Of a stretch of DNA of 64,000 bases, positions 20,533-30,230 are shown one piece after another. The stretch comes from Mycolicibacterium sp. TY81 (GTDB taxonomy: Bacteria; Actinomycetota; Actinomycetes; Mycobacteriales; Mycobacteriaceae). Positions within the stretch are counted from its first letter, which is position 1, and each line of letters begins with the position of its first letter. Made by a program: the position numbers and the translations under genes. The stretch is from positions 2,852,001-2,916,000 of the forward strand of contig NZ_AP023362.1 of NCBI RefSeq assembly GCF_018326285.1, in the 5' to 3' direction. The notes beneath the pieces are model-generated. The model was not told where the DNA came from, did not search any database, and was given only the letters and a program-made list of their open reading frames with translations.

Positions 20533-21537
20533 TTAACCTCCTGTGACGGCGATACGCGGATCAGCGGCGGCCTGCAGCAGGTCCACCACCGTGTTGATGA
20601 CGACGTAGAGCGCACCCAGCATCAGCGTGACCCCGGCGATCGCCGGGAAATCCGCCACGGGAATGCTCTGTGCGACGTACTGCCCGATGCCGGGCCAGCC
20701 GAAGACCTGCTCGACCACCAACACGCCCGAAAACATCAGGCCCACTTGGAGTCCGGTCATCGACAGGGCGGCGCCCACCGAGTTGCGCAGCACATGCCGC
20801 GCCAGAATCCGGGTCTCGGACAGTCCCTTGGCGCGGGCCGTCCGCGCGTAGTCGCTATCGATGTCGGCCAGCAGGCTGCTGCGCAGCACGCGGCCGATCG
20901 CGACAGCCGGGCCGATCGCGATGACGAACGCCGGCAGGATCAGGTGGTGCGCGGCGTCGGCCACGACATCGAGCCGCCCGTGGAGCAGACCGTCCACGGT
21001 GAGCATGCCCGTCGGCCCGGTCGGCGGACTCGGCACGGCACTGCGGCCGTTGGCCGGTACCCAACCCAGGTCTTGATAGAAGACGATGAGGCCGAGGATG
21101 CCGAGCAGGAACATCGGCGCCGAGGAGCCCGCGAACAACACGGCCCGAAGCACATTCGCGCCGCGCCAGTTCAACGTTGTGCTGAACGCCAGCAGCACCG
21201 CGAGGACGACGGCGATCAGCAGGCCGGCGAGCGCCAGCTCCAGGGTGGCGGGGACGAACGACCCGAGGTCGGCCATCACCGCATGCCGGGTCCGGTACGA
21301 CGTGCCCAGGTCGCCGGTCGCGGCACCGGCCAGGTAGTGCCAGAACTGAACCAGCACAGGGTCATTCAGTCCCAGCGCCGCGCGCCGGGCCGCCACCGCG
21401 TCAGCTGAGGCCTGGGCGCCGAGCTGGGCCTTCACCGGATCCAGCGGCGAGATGTTCTGCAGGACGAACATCACTGCCGTCAAGGCCACCAGGATGGCGA
21501 CCATCGACCCCAACCGCGAGGCCACGAACGTCTTCAT
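20533..21537 (-). CDS. ABC transporter permease, DppB/OppB type
   Basis: 334 residues with an N-terminal helix (GSMVAILVALTAVMFVLQNISPLDP) and five further membrane helices. The coupling loop EAA-like motif is ARAKGLSETRILARHVLRNS, and GYRTRHAV/ASVVVEQVFGWPGIGQYV-type C-terminal signature is present as VEQVFGWPGIGQYVAQSI. It is the first of two permeases for the operon's importer. Its stop abuts the cysteine hydrolase start, and 54 bases separate its start from the second permease. Confidence 0.9.
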   Translation of the reverse strand: MKTFVASRLGSMVAILVALTAVMFVLQNISPLDPVKAQLGAQASADAVAARRAALGLNDPVLVQFWHYLAGAATGDLGTSYRTRHAVMADLGSFVPATLELALAGLLIAVVLAVLLAFSTTLNWRGANVLRAVLFAGSSAPMFLLGILGLIVFYQDLGWVPANGRSAVPSPPTGPTGMLTVDGLLHGRLDVVADAAHHLILPAFVIAIGPAVAIGRVLRSSLLADIDSDYARTARAKGLSETRILARHVLRNSVGAALSMTGLQVGLMFSGVLVVEQVFGWPGIGQYVAQSIPVADFPAIAGVTLMLGALYVVINTVVDLLQAAADPRIAVTGG

Positions 21538-21591
21538 GTTTCACCCACCTCTCTTCATGCGCGCGCTCATCACCACCACCGGATCGGCGGC

Positions 21592-22461
21592 CTATGTCGT
21601 CTTCATCAGGTTGCGCAGGCAGTCGCCGGAGATGTTGGCGACCAGCGCCAGCACCAGCACACCCAGTCCGGGCATGACGGGAATCCACCACTGCTGCAGG
21701 AAGTAACTCAGGTTGCGCGCAGAGTCGGCGCCGAGCTCGGGTGCCGGCGCGGCCTGACCGAGCCCGAGAAAGGACAAGCCGGCCAATGTGAGAATCAGCG
21801 TGCCGATGTCCAGGCTCGCGGCGACCAAGGCGTTGGGCACCGCACCCGGCAGCAGGTGCCGTCCGGCGAGCCGAAATCGGCTGACACCGGCCAGCTTTGC
21901 GGCCTCGACGTGGGGACGCGCCGCAAGCCGCGCCACCTCGCCGCGCACCAGCCTGGCGTAGAACGGCCACCACACGATGGACACCGCGATCAGCGTGTGC
22001 AGGAAGCTCGGTCCCAGCGCGGCGACCACGGCGATCGCCAGCACCGGCGCGGGCAGCGACAGGAAGCCGTCGGTGATGCGCATCAGCGTCGAGTCGACCC
22101 AGCCACCGGCCGCCCCGGCGACGAGGCCGACGAGCCCGCCGATCAGCAGGCCCAGCGCCACGACCGCCAGCGCGGCCAGCCAACTCGACCGCGCGCCGTA
22201 GAGCACGCGGGACAGGATGTCGCGTCCCACGCTGTCGGTGCCGAGCAGGAACCCGTGCTCACCCGGCGCCTGCAATGGCATCCCGACCGGGATCAGCGGG
22301 TCGTGGGGAGCCAGCAGCGGCACCGCGACGAGAGCCAGCGTCAACAGGATCACGAGGGCGAATCCCGCGCGGTTGATGATCGTCGACCGGGACTGTGGCA
22401 GGGCCAGTCGCAGCCGGCCGCGACCGCGGATGAGACTCGGGGCGGGGATCGCGATGGCCAT
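21592..22461 (-). CDS. ABC transporter permease, DppC/OppC type
   Basis: 289 residues from the ATG at 22461, which overlaps the ATPase stop as TGATG. The protein begins with a short cytosolic Arg-rich tail, then a helix ALVILLTLALVAVPLLAPHDP and the typical HGFLLGTDSVGRDILSRVLYGARSS motif. The coupling loop is VEAAKLAGVSRFRLAGRHLLPG. About six membrane helices. It pairs with the DppB-type permease. Confidence 0.9.
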   Translation of the reverse strand: MAIAIPAPSLIRGRGRLRLALPQSRSTIINRAGFALVILLTLALVAVPLLAPHDPLIPVGMPLQAPGEHGFLLGTDSVGRDILSRVLYGARSSWLAALAVVALGLLIGGLVGLVAGAAGGWVDSTLMRITDGFLSLPAPVLAIAVVAALGPSFLHTLIAVSIVWWPFYARLVRGEVARLAARPHVEAAKLAGVSRFRLAGRHLLPGAVPNALVAASLDIGTLILTLAGLSFLGLGQAAPAPELGADSARNLSYFLQQWWIPVMPGLGVLVLALVANISGDCLRNLMKTT

Positions 22462-24440
22462 CAGCGCACCTTCTCTTCGATACAGGCGACCTGATGGGCG
22501 CCACCGAATTTGCCGACAAGTCGCACGTCGAGCTCGTCGCCGCTGCAGGCGTCGACGGCGATCGGGCATCTCGGATGGAACGCACATCCGGTCGGCGGTG
22601 ACAGCGGGCTGGCCGGTTCGCCTGGCAATACCCGCGATTCGCGGCCGAGGTCGGGAATCGCGTCGACCAGCGCGCGGGTGTACGGATGTGCCGGGTTTCC
22701 GATGACCTCTTCGGCCGGTCCGATCTCCACGATGCGGCCCAGGTACATCACGGCGATGCGATCGGCGACGACCCGAGCCACCGACAGGTCGTGCGTCACG
22801 AACACCACCGACATGTCCAGGCTTCGGCGCAGGTCCCCGATCAGGTTGAGCACCGAGGCCGCCAGGGACACGTCGAGGGCACTCGTGGGTTCGTCGCACA
22901 GCAGCACGGCGGGCGGGACGACGGTGGCGCGGGCCAGCGAAACCCGTTGGCGCTGACCGCCGGACAGCTGACCGGCGCGTGACTTCGCCACCTCCGCAGG
23001 GAGCCCCACCCGGCCGAGAACCTCGATGACCGCATCGCGTCGCGCGGCTCGCGACAGTTTCCTGCCGCGCAGGCGCTCGGCGATCAACTCGCCGACCGAC
23101 AGCCACGGCGTCAGTGAGGCGCCGGCGTCCTGGAATACCATCTGTGGGCGCTGTTCCCCGGCCACCTCGACGGTGCCCGTGGTCGCCTTCTCCAGGCCGG
23201 CGATCACCCGCAACAGCGTGGATTTTCCCGAACCGCTCTCCCCCACCAGTGCAACCGACTCGCCGTGGCCCACGCGCAGCGTCACACCGCGCAATGCCTG
23301 GAGTTTGCCGCGCGGCGCGACGGTGAAGGTCTTTGTCACGTCCGTCACGGTGACGGCGGCCGGCTGGTCCGCAGCGGCAGTGCTGACCGGCTGTGCGGCA
23401 ACGGGTTCCGGCATTGAGTCGAGAGCCACCGGATCGTGCGCCAGTTCCTCCGGGGTGAGCAGACAGGCGCTGACCCGCCCGGGGCCCACGGAAGTCGGTT
23501 CGGGAGCGGACTTCTCACAGTTGTCGGTGGCTTGATCGCAGCGCGGGCTGAAAGCGCATCCCGGTAGCGGTGACACCGGGCTCGGCACCGAACCGGGCAT
23601 GGCCGCCAGCCGACGGCCGCGTGCGGTGTCCAGCGTCAGCCGTGAGCGCAGCAGCCCGCGGGTGTAGGGGTGAGCAGGTGCGCCCAGAACGTCGGCGGCC
23701 GGGCCGACCTCGGCGATGCGGCCGGCGTAGAGCACGGCGATGCGGTCGGAGATCTGCGCCGCCACCCCGAGGTCGTGGGTGATGAAGACGATGCTGCAAC
23801 CGATTTCGTCGCGCAGTCGTTGCAGCAGTCGGAGGACCTGGGCCTGCACCGTGACATCCAGTGCGGTCGTCGGTTCGTCGGCGATGATGAGTTCCGGCGA
23901 GCCGGCGATCGCGATGGCGATCATCACGCGCTGGCGCAGGCCGCCGGAGAGCTCGTGCGGGTAGGCGCGCATCCGTCGCGCCGGGTCGGGTATGCCGACC
24001 GCGGTCAGCAGGCGCAGCGCCTCGTCGTCGCTACCCGCCGCCTCGGCGACCTGCTTGCCGATCCGCATGGTCGGGTTGAGCGAGGTCATCGGATCCTGGA
24101 ACACCGCGCCCAGATCGAGCCGGCGCACCGTGCGCAGCGCCTTTGCGTCACCATGCACCATGTCGGAGCCGGCGACCGAGATGCTGCCCTCGATGCGGGC
24201 CGACGCCGGCAGCAGACCGAGCATCCCGAAGCCCAATACGCTTTTCCCGGAACCCGATTCGCCCACCAGACCGAGGATTTCGCCGCGCCGAACGGTCAGC
24301 GAGACGCCGCGCAGCGCGTGTACGTTGCGACCGTTGCGCGGGAACGTGACATGCAGGCCCGCCACGGTCGCCACCGCATCCGGGTTCGACGACACGGTGG
24401 CGACGGGCGTGGCGTCCGCCACCGATACAGCAGTGCCCAT
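22461..24440 (-). CDS. Fused double ABC ATPase (DppD-DppF type)
   Basis: 659 residues containing two complete nucleotide-binding domains. The first has Walker [12 protein letters not shown], signature [12 protein letters not shown] and Walker [15 protein letters not shown]; the second has [25 protein letters not shown] and [14 protein letters not shown]. Each is followed by the oligopeptide-transporter C-terminal region with a Cys cluster ([14 protein letters not shown] and [14 protein letters not shown]), which may bind an Fe-S cluster. It energises the importer formed by the two permeases and the lipoprotein. It is the first gene of the eleven-gene minus-strand operon, and the promoter should lie in 24441-24663. 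Confidence 0.9.
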   Translation of the reverse strand: MGTAVSVADATPVATVSSNPDAVATVAGLHVTFPRNGRNVHALRGVSLTVRRGEILGLVGESGSGKSVLGFGMLGLLPASARIEGSISVAGSDMVHGDAKALRTVRRLDLGAVFQDPMTSLNPTMRIGKQVAEAAGSDDEALRLLTAVGIPDPARRMRAYPHELSGGLRQRVMIAIAIAGSPELIIADEPTTALDVTVQAQVLRLLQRLRDEIGCSIVFITHDLGVAAQISDRIAVLYAGRIAEVGPAADVLGAPAHPYTRGLLRSRLTLDTARGRRLAAMPGSVPSPVSPLPGCAFSPRCDQATDNCEKSAPEPTSVGPGRVSACLLTPEELAHDPVALDSMPEPVAAQPVSTAAADQPAAVTVTDVTKTFTVAPRGKLQALRGVTLRVGHGESVALVGESGSGKSTLLRVIAGLEKATTGTVEVAGEQRPQMVFQDAGASLTPWLSVGELIAERLRGRKLSRAARRDAVIEVLGRVGLPAEVAKSRAGQLSGGQRQRVSLARATVVPPAVLLCDEPTSALDVSLAASVLNLIGDLRRSLDMSVVFVTHDLSVARVVADRIAVMYLGRIVEIGPAEEVIGNPAHPYTRALVDAIPDLGRESRVLPGEPASPLSPPTGCAFHPRCPIAVDACSGDELDVRLVGKFGGAHQVACIEEKVR

Positions 24441-24494
24441 GTGCGCTCTCCTGCGTTCTGATCGCCATGCCTTGGTACGTCTCTGACCGCTGGC

Positions 24495-24508
24495 CTGTCA
24501 GTTGACAG
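24495..24508. promoter_or_regulatory. Candidate operator, palindrome CTGTC-N4-GACAG (copy 1)
   Basis: A 14-bp palindrome CTGTCAGTTGACAG lies 55 bases upstream of the ABC ATPase start in the intergenic region shared with the TetR gene. A second copy with identical half-sites lies 106 bases away. TetR-family proteins bind such palindromes beside their own gene. Confidence 0.6.
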
Positions 24509-24600
24509 TTTTCTCCCCCGACCATCTCGCATGGTGTCGCCGAAGTAAGCACGATGTAAGCAACCAGGGCCCGCAGGTAACCGGCCGATATCGCAGGTTT

Positions 24601-24614
24601 CTGTCGCGTGACAG
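24601..24614. promoter_or_regulatory. Candidate operator, palindrome CTGTC-N4-GACAG (copy 2)
   Basis: CTGTCGCGTGACAG, with the same 5-base arms as copy 1 but different centre, 50 bases upstream of the TetR start. A further inverted pair GATACC/GGTATC (24614-24632) follows directly. One copy near each divergent start fits joint control of the regulator and the operon. Confidence 0.6.
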
Positions 24615-24663
24615 ATACCGACCGCCGGTATCGATGGCTGCCGGCTTGGACCACGATGAAGGG

Positions 24664-25341
24664 ATGTCGACCACCCACACAGGAAGGCCTCGACTGCGGC
24701 CCCAGCGACGCCCGGGCGTCACGGGACGAGACGAAATCCTCGATGCCGCAAGCGAATTGTTCACCACCCTGGGCTACGCAGGTACGTCGACGCGAACCAT
24801 CGCCGATTCGGTGGGCATCAGGCAGGCGTCGCTGTACCACTACTTCAAGACCAAGGACGACATCCTGTGTGCCGTGCTGAGCCAGACCGTCGCCCCGACA
24901 CTGGCCTTCATCCCGAGCCTGCTGAGCGCCACGCCGGCCTTGTCCGCAACCGAGCATCTCCACGCCCTGGCGACGTTCGACGGAGATCAATTACTCGGTG
25001 GCACATGGAACCTGGGCGCGCTCTACCTGCTTCCCGAACTGCGCGCCGATCGCCTGGAGCCGTTCTGGTCCGACCGCGAACGCCTGCGACAGCACTATCT
25101 GACCCTGAGCCGGGAAGTGCTGGAACGCACCGGCGTCCATCAGGCAGCCGCCGACCTGCCGTTCCGGCTCGTCGAATCGCTGGTCAACATGTGGTCGGTG
25201 CCGCACGGCCCGGAACGATGTGATCTGCCCATGCAGGTCGCCGATGCCGGCGTGCGTGTGCTGGGCATCCCCGACGCCGAAACACCGGCACTGCGCGAGC
25301 GCACCAGGCAGGTCATCGAGCTGCACACCGGCCCCGGATAA
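24664..25341 (+). CDS. TetR-family regulator divergent from the ureide operon
   Basis: 225 residues from the ATG at 24664, preceded by GAAGGG; the frame stays open further upstream but crosses the candidate operators. The HTH is at residues 20-66: GRDEILDAASELFTTLGYAGTSTRTIADSVGIRQASLYHYFKTKDDIL. The C-terminal ligand domain is unremarkable. Its divergent position and the two CTGTC-N4-GACAG palindromes suggest that it represses the eleven-gene operon until a ureide ligand is present. Regulation is inferred. Confidence 0.82.
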   Translation: MSTTHTGRPRLRPQRRPGVTGRDEILDAASELFTTLGYAGTSTRTIADSVGIRQASLYHYFKTKDDILCAVLSQTVAPTLAFIPSLLSATPALSATEHLHALATFDGDQLLGGTWNLGALYLLPELRADRLEPFWSDRERLRQHYLTLSREVLERTGVHQAAADLPFRLVESLVNMWSVPHGPERCDLPMQVADAGVRVLGIPDAETPALRERTRQVIELHTGPG

Positions 25342-25350
25342 CCTCTTAGC

Positions 25351-25626
25351 GTGTTTCACGTACTGAACATCACCTACACGCAACCCTTGGACGTCGTGGA
25401 CCAGGCACGGCCCGCGCATCTGGAATGGCTCGGCAAGCTGGTCGAGGAACGTCGCATCCTTCTCGCCGGCCGACTGGAGTCGCAGGGCGGCGCCGTCCTG
25501 ATCGCCTCGGATATGACGGCCGAGGAAGCCGACGCCCTCACCGCGAGCGACCCGTACGTGCACGCCGGTGTCGCCACCTACGAGCGTGTGAGCTTCAACG
25601 CCGGATTCCGCGCCGCCGGGCTCTGA
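25351..25626 (+). CDS. YciI-family small protein
   Basis: 91 residues from a GTG nine bases after the TetR stop, so the two may be cotranscribed. The YciI ferredoxin-like fold is shown by RPAHLEWLGKLVEERRILLAGRL and ADALTASDPYVHAGVATYERVSF, with the His-Asp pair (RPAHLEW, SDPYVHAG) that forms the family's putative active site. Biochemical role unknown; some relatives act in ring dehalogenation. Confidence 0.78.
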   Translation: MFHVLNITYTQPLDVVDQARPAHLEWLGKLVEERRILLAGRLESQGGAVLIASDMTAEEADALTASDPYVHAGVATYERVSFNAGFRAAGL

Positions 25627-25782
25627 CCGGAAATTCACAGCTTCATCCGGGATTAGTTCGACGCCGGCCGCCGTTGAGTGTGGTCAGGGCCTGACGCAAT
25701 GCCCCACATTTCGTTACCTTCGCTAACCTTTGTAGTAGGTAACCGCCGCTAGGCAAGCCGAGAATGAAGAGGACTGACACGC

Positions 25783-26832
25783 ATGACCACGACCGTTTCC
25801 GCCTACGCCGCGACTTCAGCGACCAGCCCGCTGACCAAGACCACCATCGAGCGCCGTGACATCGGCCCGCACGATGTGGCATTCGACATCAAGTTCGCGG
25901 GCATCTGTCACTCGGACATCCACACCGTCAAGTCCGAATGGGGCCCGGCCAACTACCCCGTCGTACCCGGCCACGAGATCGCCGGTGTCGTCACGGCCGT
26001 CGGCTCCGAGGTGACCAAGTACAAGGTCGGCGACCACGTCGGCGTCGGCTGCTTCGTCGACTCGTGCCGCGAGTGCGAGAACTGCCTGGCCGGCCTGCAG
26101 CAGTACTGCACCGGCAAGGGCGGCAACATCGGCACCTACAACGCCGTGGGCCGTGACGGCACCCCCACCTACGGCGGCTACAGCACCGCCATCGTCGTCG
26201 ACGAGAACTACGTGCTGCGCATCCCGGACAGCATCCCGCTGGACAAGGCCGCTCCGCTGCTGTGCGCCGGCATCACCCTGTACTCGCCGCTGCGGCACTG
26301 GAACGCCGGGCCGGGCAAGAAGGTGGCGATCGTCGGTCTCGGCGGCCTGGGCCACGTCGGTGTGAAGCTCGCCGTCGCGATGGGTGCCGAGGTCACAGTG
26401 CTGAGCCAGTCGCTCAAGAAGATGGAAGACGGTCTGCGCCTGGGCGCACACCACTACTACGCCACCAACGACCCGGACACCTTCAAGAAGCTGGCCGGCA
26501 CCTTCGACCTCATCATCAACACGGTGTCGGCGAACCTCAACATGGGCCTGTACCTGAACCTGCTCAAGAGCGACGGCACGCTCGTCGAGCTCGGCGCCCC
26601 CGAGAAGCCGCTCGAGGTGCCGGTGTTCCCGTTGATCGGTATGCGTCGCACCCTCGCCGGTTCGTTGATCGGCGGCATCCCGGAGACCCAGGAGATGCTG
26701 GACTTCTGCGCCGAGCACGACGTCACCCCCGAGATCGAGGTCATCGACGCGTCGTACGTCAACGAGGCCTACGAGCGCGTCATCGCCAGTGACGTGCGGT
26801 ACCGCTTCGTGATCGACACCGCGACCATCTAG
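25783..26832 (+). CDS. adhC: Zinc alcohol dehydrogenase AdhC (cinnamyl alcohol dehydrogenase type)
   Basis: 349 residues. The catalytic zinc site is CHSDIH, PGHEIAG and the later Cys; the structural zinc is held by [15 protein letters not shown]. The NADP(H)-binding loop is [20 protein letters not shown], and the GTYN/TYGGYST segment is that of the YahK/CAD subfamily. It interconverts aliphatic or aromatic aldehydes and alcohols in the cytoplasm. In M. tuberculosis adhC directly follows fecB; here the ureide block lies between them. A GAGGA ribosome site precedes the ATG, and an inverted pair GTTACC/GGTAAC (25713-25743) lies upstream. Confidence 0.92.
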   Translation: MTTTVSAYAATSATSPLTKTTIERRDIGPHDVAFDIKFAGICHSDIHTVKSEWGPANYPVVPGHEIAGVVTAVGSEVTKYKVGDHVGVGCFVDSCRECENCLAGLQQYCTGKGGNIGTYNAVGRDGTPTYGGYSTAIVVDENYVLRIPDSIPLDKAAPLLCAGITLYSPLRHWNAGPGKKVAIVGLGGLGHVGVKLAVAMGAEVTVLSQSLKKMEDGLRLGAHHYYATNDPDTFKKLAGTFDLIINTVSANLNMGLYLNLLKSDGTLVELGAPEKPLEVPVFPLIGMRRTLAGSLIGGIPETQEMLDFCAEHDVTPEIEVIDASYVNEAYERVIASDVRYRFVIDTATI

Positions 26833-26849
26833 CCGCGGGTTTCTCGTCA

Positions 26850-26892
26850 ACGCCGAGGATTGCAGTCAAATACTGACTGCAATCCTCGGCGT
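26850..26892. terminator. Perfect 19-bp inverted repeat, bidirectional terminator
   Basis: Bases 26850-26868 pair perfectly with 26874-26892 around the loop AATAC. The hairpin fills most of the gap between the adhC stop and the stop of the convergent DUF3349 gene, so it can serve both. Same style as the 22-bp hairpin at 220-268. Confidence 0.75.
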
Positions 26893-26898
26893 AACGCG

Positions 26899-27249
26899 TT
26901 ATCGGCCGTCTGCGCCGGGGCGGGCGTCAGGCAACAGGTCCATAGCGGCCAACGGCCAGCCGGCCGCGGCCAGTTTGGCAGCCACCCGCGCGACGTTCTC
27001 CGGGCCGGCGTCATGGTGGGTGACGTCGGCGATGAACTCGGCGATGTCGTCGCGCTCGATGGGATTGTCGACGTCGGCGGGCGCTGAGGCCTCGGCGATA
27101 TTGCGCACCACTTCGGCCACCTGCTCCTCGGTCAGCGGCGTGGCCCGCAGCAATGCCAGCAGCGGCACCCGGTCGGGGCCTGGGACCCCCTCCGGGTAAC
27201 CGGCACGCAGCCAGTTCAGTACCGAAAGCAGCAGCGACTTCGTCGACAC
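26899..27249 (-). CDS. DUF3349 domain protein (Rv3046c-like)
   Basis: 116 residues from a GTG. The helical DUF3349 fold is recognisable: LLLSVLNWLRAGYPEGVPGPDRVPLLALLRATPLTEEQVAEVV and the ERDDIAEFIADVTHHDAGPENVARVAAKLAAAGWPLA block. The family is confined to mycobacteria and close relatives and has solved structures but no known function. Its place after adhC matches Rv3046c. Confidence 0.85.
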   Translation of the reverse strand: MSTKSLLLSVLNWLRAGYPEGVPGPDRVPLLALLRATPLTEEQVAEVVRNIAEASAPADVDNPIERDDIAEFIADVTHHDAGPENVARVAAKLAAAGWPLAAMDLLPDARPGADGR

Positions 27250-27347
27250 CCGGTAAGTCTCGCCGCTGCCCGGTCAACCCACCACTGGACGCGCCGACAT
27301 CTGGGGTTTTCGCGTCTGCTCTCGGAGTACCGGCGACAATCTCCCTT

Positions 27348-27542
27348 GTGCCCGACGATCCGGTAGACCTCCTGCAGCGCTGGGAGCTGGCAGGCGGTGT
27401 CTGGCGGATCATCGGCCGCCGCGCGCACGAACTGACCATCGGACTGTTCCAGTGCGACGGCGGTGAGCGCGTCGACGTGATCCACTCCGGCGATGCCGCC
27501 CTGCTCGCCTTCGTCGGCGACCGGGAGTCCAACGCGGACTGA
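27348..27542 (+). CDS. Small conserved mycobacterial protein (64 aa)
   Basis: From a GTG at 27348 the frame encodes a compact 64-residue protein: DPVDLLQRWELAGGVWRIIGRR, then a strand-rich LTIGLFQCDGGERVDVIHSGDAALLAFVG. The frame is open further upstream, but those codons overlap the divergent DUF3349 gene and look like shadow. The amino-acid pattern (amphipathic helix, then beta strands) looks like a real protein, and similar small proteins occur in mycobacteria. Function unknown. Confidence 0.6.
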   Translation: MPDDPVDLLQRWELAGGVWRIIGRRAHELTIGLFQCDGGERVDVIHSGDAALLAFVGDRESNAD

Positions 27543-27664
27543 CCAACCGGCCCGCTCGGCCGCGTCGGGAACAGACTCAGGTTGGAAAATTCGTGCCGGG
27601 AGCCCAGTTCAGGGCGTCGTATCGTTGACTCAATCGTCGTCGTAAGCGTGTTGGAGGCAGCCAG

Positions 27665-28669
27665 GTGAGGACACCGCGCACCGGCTTCCGCGCTCGCGAT
27701 GACCTCGAACCGGCCGTACTGGACGAGTCACAGCGACGGCCACGACGATCGCGACACGTCTTACCCGCACTGGCCGGGAGCTGCCTCGCGTTACTCATCG
27801 TTACGGGCGGGATCGTTGTCGGACTTCGTGTTTCGTCATCACGACCGCTGGTGTCGCCACCCTCATCCAGCCCCCGCACAACGAGCGCGCCAGCGGTTGA
27901 GTTGCCAAGTCCCTCGCACACAGCTGCCGCTCCCGACTCCTCCAGTGATTCGCGCAACCTCCGCATTTCCTTTGCTCAGCTACAGGCGGCCCTGGGCGGT
28001 CGGCTCGGAGTAACACTGATGCCAATTGGCGGTGGCGGACCGGCGATGTCGTTCGGCGATTGGGCCCGTGGCCCGGCGTGGTCGACGATGAAGGTGCCGC
28101 TCGCGATAGCCGCACTGCGTCAAGGAGATTCAGCCTCGGCAAGCGAGCCGATCAAAATCGCAATCACCCAATCCGACAACGACGCGGCAGACGCCATCTG
28201 GCGCGGCCTGGGACCGCCCGACACCGCTGCGGAGAAGGTCGACGCAGTGCTGCAGGAAGCCGGTGATCCGACCCGAGTTCAGTCTTACCGAAGCCGGCCC
28301 GAATACAGCGCTTTCGGGCAGACCGTCTGGTCGTTGGAGAATCAGACTCGGTTCCTAGCTGCCGCAGCATGCGACGACCGAAGCGCGCCGATCTTCGACC
28401 TCATGGGACAGATCGCCAGCGATCAGATGTGGGGCCTCGGCACCATTCCTGGCGCCCGGTTCAAGGGCGGTTGGGGGCCGTTGGAGGCGGGTGGATACCT
28501 GGTGCGCCAACTGGGTGTAATCGATACCAGTTGGGGCCGGGTCGCGGCAGCAATTGCCGTGCAACCGAATTCGGGGACGTTCACCGATGGCATCGCTCAG
28601 CTGTCGCAAGTCGGACGCTGGTTGAAGGAGCACTCAGCGGAGCTGCCTGCGGGCCGTTGCCGGGCCTGA
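27665..28669 (+). CDS. Membrane-anchored class A beta-lactamase-like serine hydrolase
   Basis: 334 residues. A basic cytosolic N-terminus (about 30 residues) is followed by one membrane helix (LPALAGSCLALLIVTGGIVVGL) and a Ser/Pro/Thr-rich linker, so the enzyme domain is outside the membrane. The catalytic SxxK is WSTMK, the SDN motif is QSDND and the KTG-like motif is FKGGW, so the penicillin-binding/beta-lactamase machinery is complete, although no Glu166 equivalent could be placed by eye. It may be a cell-wall hydrolase or peptidase rather than an antibiotic-inactivating enzyme. It is convergent with the first kinase gene and opens a less G+C-rich island. Confidence 0.8.
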   Translation: MRTPRTGFRARDDLEPAVLDESQRRPRRSRHVLPALAGSCLALLIVTGGIVVGLRVSSSRPLVSPPSSSPRTTSAPAVELPSPSHTAAAPDSSSDSRNLRISFAQLQAALGGRLGVTLMPIGGGGPAMSFGDWARGPAWSTMKVPLAIAALRQGDSASASEPIKIAITQSDNDAADAIWRGLGPPDTAAEKVDAVLQEAGDPTRVQSYRSRPEYSAFGQTVWSLENQTRFLAAAACDDRSAPIFDLMGQIASDQMWGLGTIPGARFKGGWGPLEAGGYLVRQLGVIDTSWGRVAAAIAVQPNSGTFTDGIAQLSQVGRWLKEHSAELPAGRCRA

Positions 28670-28706
28670 ACTCACTGCAGCAGGACACCGGGCGCACCCC
28701 GCCGCC

Positions 28707-30230
28707 TCAGTAGATGTATACCCGGGCGTTGTTTCCGCCCACGCAGGTCACCCAGTTGTCGGCGCCGTAGGCCGCACACTGGACCACAAAGTTTGGCCCG
28801 CTACAGGTCGCGCCGTCAACGGTGCGGCAATCCACGGCTCCGGGTGCCGATACCGTCCGTGGCGCACGAACGACGCCGCCGTAGTGATCCCAATACGAAC
28901 CGAGGACACTTCGAGCGAAGAAACATGATGTCTCCGCAGAACCTCGGCCCGAACGCGTTCCCCATCCCGACCTGGACGTCAGCGACCAGCCGGCATCGCA
29001 GCTATCGTGTGACGCGCTGTTATCCGCGCCGGTCACGAGCGGTGGCGTTCCACTCGACGAAGGCATCGGCGGTGCAGGCACAGGTAGAGGCATGGGCGTC
29101 TGCGGAGCGGGCGGTTGTTGCGCAGGAGGCGCGCCGATCGTCGAAACAGTTTGGCCAGGTGAGGAAGTCGCGACCGCCTTCGTGTTGTTCTGGCCAGCAA
29201 GCATCCCAATGACGATGCCTATTCCGCCCAGCATCAATGCGCCAACCGCTCCGATCACCGCCGGCACCACCCACCGCCCCCGTTGTTCGGAATGCGTCGC
29301 TCCGACAACCACCGTCGGCCCGGTCAGGGGCTCAGAGTCATGGCGAGGAGGCGGGGGCACCACCAACTGCTCTCGCTGCATGGTCGCTGACTGCTGCCAC
29401 GCAGCGCCTGTGTCGCGCAATGCTCGATGCGCAGCGCGTGCCAACGCCCCAGCCGTGCCGTAGCGATCATCGGCCTCCTTCGCCATGCCGCGAGCGACAA
29501 CGTCATCGAGTGCGGTTGGAACGTGTGGATTGATCGCACTCGGACGCGGCGCCGGCGTGGAAAGGTGTGCAGCGATTACCTGCTCAAGCCCTTGGCCGGG
29601 GAATGGCGCACGGCCGGTCAGCGCCTCGCACAGCACACACGCAAGCGCGTAGACGTCGACGGCTGGCGTCGTGTCGTGTCCCCCGAATCGCTCAGGGGCC
29701 ATGTACGCCATCGACCCGATTTGAGTTCCGGTCATAGTTAGCCGCGAATCCCCGTGAGCCTCGGCAATCCCAAAATCGACTAGGTATGCGAAGTCTCCCG
29801 CCGTGACCATGATGTTCTGCGGTTTCACGTCGCGGTGAATCAACCCAGCGGCGTGAGCGGCGTCCAGCGCCGAAGCGATGTGGCCAACTATTGCTACCGC
29901 TTGTTCCACAGGCAGCGGGCCTGACTTGAGCATGTCGTGCAGGGTTTCGCCGTGCACCAACCGCATGTCGATGTAGAGGCGGCCATCGACCTCACCCCAG
30001 TCGTGGATCGGAATAACGTGTGGTTCCTGCAGGATTGCGGCAGCACGTGATTCGCGCTGAAACCGTTCGCGGAAGCGCTCGTCCTGCGAATACTGATCGG
30101 ACAAGATCTTCAGCGCGACAGTCCGGTCCTTGCTGGTGTCCACAGCTTCGTAGACCTCGCCCATGCCGCCGACACCGAGCAGCCCGGTGATTCGGTACTT
30201 ACCGAACTGCTCACCGTTGCGCTTAGTCAC
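28707..30230 (-). CDS. Membrane Ser/Thr protein kinase with Cys-rich external domain
   Basis: 507 residues from a GTG at 30230 with AGGGGG upstream; a TTG six codons earlier is possible. The kinase domain fills residues 10-265: [13 protein letters not shown], the Lys of [28 protein letters not shown] and MAPERFGG. After a linker a single helix ([26 protein letters not shown]) leads to an external Pro/Ala-rich stalk and a 95-residue domain with about six Cys (SCDAGW, TSCFFA, VDCRTV, TCSGPN, VQCAAY, VTCVGG). It resembles the PknE/F/H class of mycobacterial receptors. A close paralogue lies at 34422-37295. The external Cys domain is of a type I do not recognise. Confidence 0.88.
   Translation of the reverse strand: MTKRNGEQFGKYRITGLLGVGGMGEVYEAVDTSKDRTVALKILSDQYSQDERFRERFQRESRAAAILQEPHVIPIHDWGEVDGRLYIDMRLVHGETLHDMLKSGPLPVEQAVAIVGHIASALDAAHAAGLIHRDVKPQNIMVTAGDFAYLVDFGIAEAHGDSRLTMTGTQIGSMAYMAPERFGGHDTTPAVDVYALACVLCEALTGRAPFPGQGLEQVIAAHLSTPAPRPSAINPHVPTALDDVVARGMAKEADDRYGTAGALARAAHRALRDTGAAWQQSATMQREQLVVPPPPRHDSEPLTGPTVVVGATHSEQRGRWVVPAVIGAVGALMLGGIGIVIGMLAGQNNTKAVATSSPGQTVSTIGAPPAQQPPAPQTPMPLPVPAPPMPSSSGTPPLVTGADNSASHDSCDAGWSLTSRSGWGTRSGRGSAETSCFFARSVLGSYWDHYGGVVRAPRTVSAPGAVDCRTVDGATCSGPNFVVQCAAYGADNWVTCVGGNNARVYIY

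Noticed and set aside
27153..27347. Upstream extension of the 64-residue protein gene
   Set aside because: The extra codons overlap the divergent DUF3349 gene and lack a protein-like pattern; the GTG at 27348 is the better start.
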